This document shows, one piece after another, positions 3,873 through 5,497 of a DNA stretch of 5,497 nt (position 1 is the stretch's first letter; each line of letters begins with the position of its first letter). The stretch covers positions 1 to 5,497 of the forward strand of contig CANQIR010000068.1 of NCBI GenBank assembly GCA_947624095.1. The letters run 5' to 3'. The translations under genes were made by a program, and so were the position numbers. The DNA is from an uncultured Bacilli bacterium (GTDB lineage: Bacteria; Bacillota_I; Bacilli_A; RF39; UBA660). The notes under the pieces were generated by a model, which had not been told where the DNA came from, did no database searches, and was given only the letters and a program-made list of their open reading frames with translations.

Positions 3873-5497
3873 ATGGGATTTTTAAAAAAATTAATCGATT
3901 CAGAATATAAAGAATTAAAAAGATTTGAAAAAATAGCTGATCAAATAGATGCCCTAAGCGATGAAATGGCTAGTTTATCTGATGATGAGCTAAAACATAA
4001 AACCATAGAATTTAAGGAAATTTTAGAAAAAAATGGCGGTGATTTAGAAGAAATCGTAGTTCCCGCTTTTGCGACTGTAAGAGAGGCAGCTTATCGTGTC
4101 ATTGGTGAAAAACCATATTATGTCCAAATACTAGGTGGTTTAGCTATTCACTATGGTAATATTGCTGAAATGAAAACTGGTGAAGGAAAAACTTTGACTG
4201 AAACAATGCCAACTTACTTAAATGCTCTAACAGGTAAAGGTGTCCATATCATCACCGTTAATGAGTTCTTAGCCGATCGTGACTCAAAATGGATGGGTAA
4301 TATCTTTAGATTTTTAGGCTTAACAGTAGGATTAAACTTAAGAGAATTATCTAGTAACGAAAAAAGAGAAGCCTACGCGTGCGATGTCTTATATTCAACT
4401 AATAATGAAATTGGTTTTGATTACTTAAGAGATAATATGGTAGTTAAAGCTGCTGACCGTGTTCAACGTCCTTTAAACTTTTGTATCGTTGACGAAGTTG
4501 ACTCTATCTTAATTGATGAAGCTAGAACTCCTTTAATTATTTCTGGTGGTAAATTAGATTCAAAGAATTTATATATCGATGCTGATCGCTGCGTTAAAAA
4601 ATTAAAAGAGGAAGAAGATTACACTGTTGATGAGAAAACCAAAAATGTATCTCTTACTGAAGAAGGTAGTAAAAAAGTCGAAAAATACTTCCATCTAGAT
4701 AATTTATATGATTTAAATAATAGTGCCTTAGTTCATCACTTAAATCAAGCTCTAAAAGCTAATTATGGTTTCAAATTAGATGTCGATTATGTTATCGAAG
4801 ATGGTAGTATTATTATCGTTGACCAATTTACTGGTCGTTTAATGCACGGTCGTCAATTTAGTGAAGGTCTTCATCAAGCTATTGAAGCCAAAGAAGGCGT
4901 AACAATTAATGAAGAAACTAGAACTATGGCGACTATTACCTTCCAGAATTTATTTAGAATGTATAACAAACTATCTGGTATGACTGGTACTGCCAAAACC
5001 GAAGAAGAAGAATTTAGAAATATCTATAATATGTACGTAATTCAAATTCCAACTAATAAACCAGTAATACGTGAAGATTTAGCTGACTTAGTTTATGCTA
5101 CTGAAAAAGGCAAATACCAAGCCATCATCAATGTAATTAAAGAAATTCACGCTAAAGGTCAACCAATCTTAGTTGGTACTATATCAGTAGAAAATAACGA
5201 AAAATTAAGTGCTATGCTTAAAAAAGAAAAACTTCCTCACGAAGTATTAAATGCCAAAAACCACGCTCGTGAAGCTGAAATAATTGCAAAAGCTGGTGAA
5301 AAAGGAGCTATCACGATAGCTACCAATATGGCCGGTCGTGGTACCGATATTAAATTAGGTGAAGGTGTTAAAGAATTAGGTGGCCTTTGTGTAATTGGTA
5401 CTGAAAGACACGAATCACGTCGTATTGATAACCAACTTCGTGGCCGTGCTGGTCGTCAAGGAGATGTAGGTACAAGTCAATTTTTTGTTTCCTTTGA
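3873..5497 (+). CDS. secA: SecA, preprotein translocase ATPase, 3' truncated by the window edge
   Basis: Starts at ATG 3873 ([20 protein letters not shown]) with AAAGGAG (3857-3863) 9 bp upstream, and stays open to the right edge: 541 full codons of an expected ~780-850. SecA is the motor that binds preproteins and SecYEG and uses ATP to push chains through the membrane. Visible in order are [23 protein letters not shown] with Walker A at 102-107, [14 protein letters not shown], Walker B DEVD at 207-210 followed by [15 protein letters not shown], the preprotein cross-linking region, [40 protein letters not shown], and the second nucleotide-binding domain with NMAGRGTDI (485-493) and RGRAGRQGD (523-531). 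No catalytic residue is missing. The scaffold, wing and C-terminal linker lie outside the window. It appears to be the housekeeping SecA, given hpf directly upstream; accessory SecA2 cannot be fully excluded without the C-terminus. Confidence 0.97.
   Translation, partial: MGFLKKLIDSEYKELKRFEKIADQIDALSDEMASLSDDELKHKTIEFKEILEKNGGDLEEIVVPAFATVREAAYRVIGEKPYYVQILGGLAIHYGNIAEMKTGEGKTLTETMPTYLNALTGKGVHIITVNEFLADRDSKWMGNIFRFLGLTVGLNLRELSSNEKREAYACDVLYSTNNEIGFDYLRDNMVVKAADRVQRPLNFCIVDEVDSILIDEARTPLIISGGKLDSKNLYIDADRCVKKLKEEEDYTVDEKTKNVSLTEEGSKKVEKYFHLDNLYDLNNSALVHHLNQALKANYGFKLDVDYVIEDGSIIIVDQFTGRLMHGRQFSEGLHQAIEAKEGVTINEETRTMATITFQNLFRMYNKLSGMTGTAKTEEEEFRNIYNMYVIQIPTNKPVIREDLADLVYATEKGKYQAIINVIKEIHAKGQPILVGTISVENNEKLSAMLKKEKLPHEVLNAKNHAREAEIIAKAGEKGAITIATNMAGRGTDIKLGEGVKELGGLCVIGTERHESRRIDNQLRGRAGRQGDVGTSQFFVSF

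Noticed and set aside
1..5497. Mycoplasma genetic code (TGA = Trp), suggested by the low GC
   Set aside because: Two genes, including spoIIID at its expected length, end in TGA, and Trp is encoded by TGG.

Overview
The window looks like chromosomal DNA of a low-GC, endospore-forming Bacillota. It is AT-rich, has strong AGGAGG-type ribosome-binding sites, and carries spoIID, spoIIQ and spoIIID next to each other. The spoIIID gene and the gene after it both end in TGA, and tryptophan is encoded by TGG. The genetic code is therefore standard, not the mycoplasma code, despite the base composition. I cannot place it below phylum: an uncultured gut-type Clostridia or an early Bacilli lineage would both fit.

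Layout, all genes on the + strand. Positions 1-2050 hold a sporulation block: the C-terminal half of spoIID (cut by the window edge), spoIIQ (a LytM-fold pseudo-peptidase with its own candidate sigma-F promoter and a terminator overlapping its stop), spoIIID, and a 181-aa protein translationally coupled to spoIIID by an ATGA overlap. That last protein sits where mbl/mreB follows spoIIID in Bacillus, and it reads like a short, degenerate actin-fold protein. Positions 2131-2868 hold an orphan LytTR-type regulator with a degenerate receiver domain and a good sigma-A promoter. Positions 2988-3200 hold a small cold-shock protein, 3251-3781 the long form of hibernation promoting factor, and 3873-5497 the first ~541 codons of secA, which runs off the right edge. 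The hpf-secA pairing is a well-known Bacillota neighbourhood.

Functionally the left block serves engulfment and mother-cell gene control in sporulation. SpoIID is a peptidoglycan-degrading engulfment enzyme, SpoIIQ is the forespore half of the SpoIIQ-SpoIIIAH bridge, and SpoIIID tunes sigma-E transcription. The right block is housekeeping and stress: an RNA chaperone, ribosome dimerisation, and the protein-export motor. Regulation is compact. Two terminators begin inside coding sequence, and the hpf terminator overlaps the apparent secA promoter. No gap exceeds 300 bases. I saw no tRNA, rRNA, CRISPR array, insertion sequence or riboswitch.

I do not see a clearly new multi-gene system. The items most worth a second look are the actin-like protein after spoIIID and the LytTR regulator with Glu in place of the phospho-acceptor Asp.
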